Below are positions 63,675 to 64,000 of a stretch of DNA of 64,000 nt, piece by piece (position 1 is the first letter of the stretch; each line of letters begins with the position of its first letter). The notes under the pieces were generated by a model. The model was not told the DNA's origin. It did no database searches and worked only from the letters and a program-made list of their open reading frames with translations. Origin of the DNA: Blastobasis lacticolella (taxonomy: Eukaryota; Arthropoda; Insecta; Lepidoptera; Blastobasidae); NCBI GenBank assembly GCA_905147135.1, contig LR990067.1:3410001-3474000 (forward strand), read 5' to 3'. The position numbers and the translations under genes were made by a program.

Positions 63675-63983
63675 CTAACCTCCATACAAATTCTCTACAT
63701 CATTCATCTCAGTCAACCCACATACAGAAAGAAAATAATTATAATTATTCAAAATTTCAGTTGACTTATAGTTGGGGTTAAGGTTTAGGTCGCCTAATAT
63801 TATGACTACACCCCTTAGAGAAGCAATCACTGACTCTACTTTTTGGAACCAAGTGATGTATTCAGTATCCGTAGCTCTAGGGTTGATATAAATAACACAC
63901 AGGTTACAGGTGACGCTTCCAATAGTGCACGACGCCCACAGATCTTCACCGGCAACAGTTTCAAGTTCAAGTCGACGTAGCAA
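63675..63983 (-). pseudogene. Apurinic-type endonuclease fragment of LINE ORF2 (frameshifted)
   Basis: The minus-strand frame contains CNLCVIYINPRATDTEYI and VVIILGDLNLNPNY, the conserved GDLNLNP block of APE-type endonucleases in non-LTR elements. It ends at a TAG (63675-63677) and is in a different phase from the RT frame that starts seven bases later. A frameshift therefore separates endonuclease from RT in this copy. Confidence 0.75.
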
Positions 63984-64000
63984 CTGTATTCCTGGGCGTG

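Larger units (their letters stand above)
61187..64000 (-). mobile_element. Jockey/CR1-type non-LTR retrotransposon, 3' part (runs off window)
   Basis: Minus-strand element comprising ORF2 (endonuclease end at 63675-64000, RT at 61344-63668), a 3' UTR and an (AAAT)n tail at about 61190-61212 (seen as ATTT repeats on plus). The (AAAT)n tail and the nearly intact RT frame suggest a young copy. The 5' end lies beyond the window. Confidence 0.85.

Overview
The window is animal DNA and reads as lepidopteran (moth or butterfly). Coding density is low, coding exons are split by GT-AG introns, and the sequence is full of SINEs, LINE 3' ends, MITEs and one Ty3/gypsy-type LTR element. Two genes have the glycine-punctuated core of moth chorion (eggshell) proteins. 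The species cannot be named from the sequence.

Positions 2.4-34.9 kb hold a loose cluster of small secreted-protein genes. Most share one plan, also known for chorion genes: a first coding exon of only 14-17 codons encoding a hydrophobic signal peptide and ending in phase 0, often a TATA box 60-130 bp upstream of the ATG, then one to three exons. In order: an Asn/Gln/Pro repeat protein (2439-5527, +); an 85-aa protein here called A (7840-8953, +); a 138-aa paralogue of A called B (11745-10992, -); decayed or partial second copies of a promoter (15.0-15.2 kb), of A (A', 15984-16135) and of B (B', 17343-18205); a four-exon gene D (19907-25229, +) with an in-frame TAG; a B-class-like chorion gene E (27602-30238, +); and an A-class-like chorion gene F (34833-33794, -), tail to tail with E. 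A and B share a helical motif around ETxKxF..LxTDPCT. I do not recognise that motif; it may define an undescribed family of eggshell or secreted proteins.

The stretch 7.8-20 kb is a segmental duplication. A, B and the promoter of D each occur twice, with B inverted in one copy, and later SINE and LINE insertions mark the two copies differently.

From 35 to 51 kb the window is almost wholly repetitive. It holds a Helitron-like short element, a 76-bp satellite rich in overlapping palindromes (40.2-40.74 kb), and a 6.07-kb LTR retrotransposon (42853-48917) with matching LTRs and a 4-bp target duplication. That element has lost most of pol and its protease lacks the catalytic Asp.

From 51.5 to 55.6 kb lies a two-exon rhodopsin-family G-protein-coupled receptor with changed DRY and NPxxY positions. 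Its 5' end abuts a dispersed repeat. It is followed by a mobile element that carries a conserved 39-residue open frame. The right end (61.2-64 kb, -) is a jockey/CR1-type LINE running out of the window. No rRNA, genuine tRNA or CRISPR was seen; tRNA-like stretches are SINE heads.
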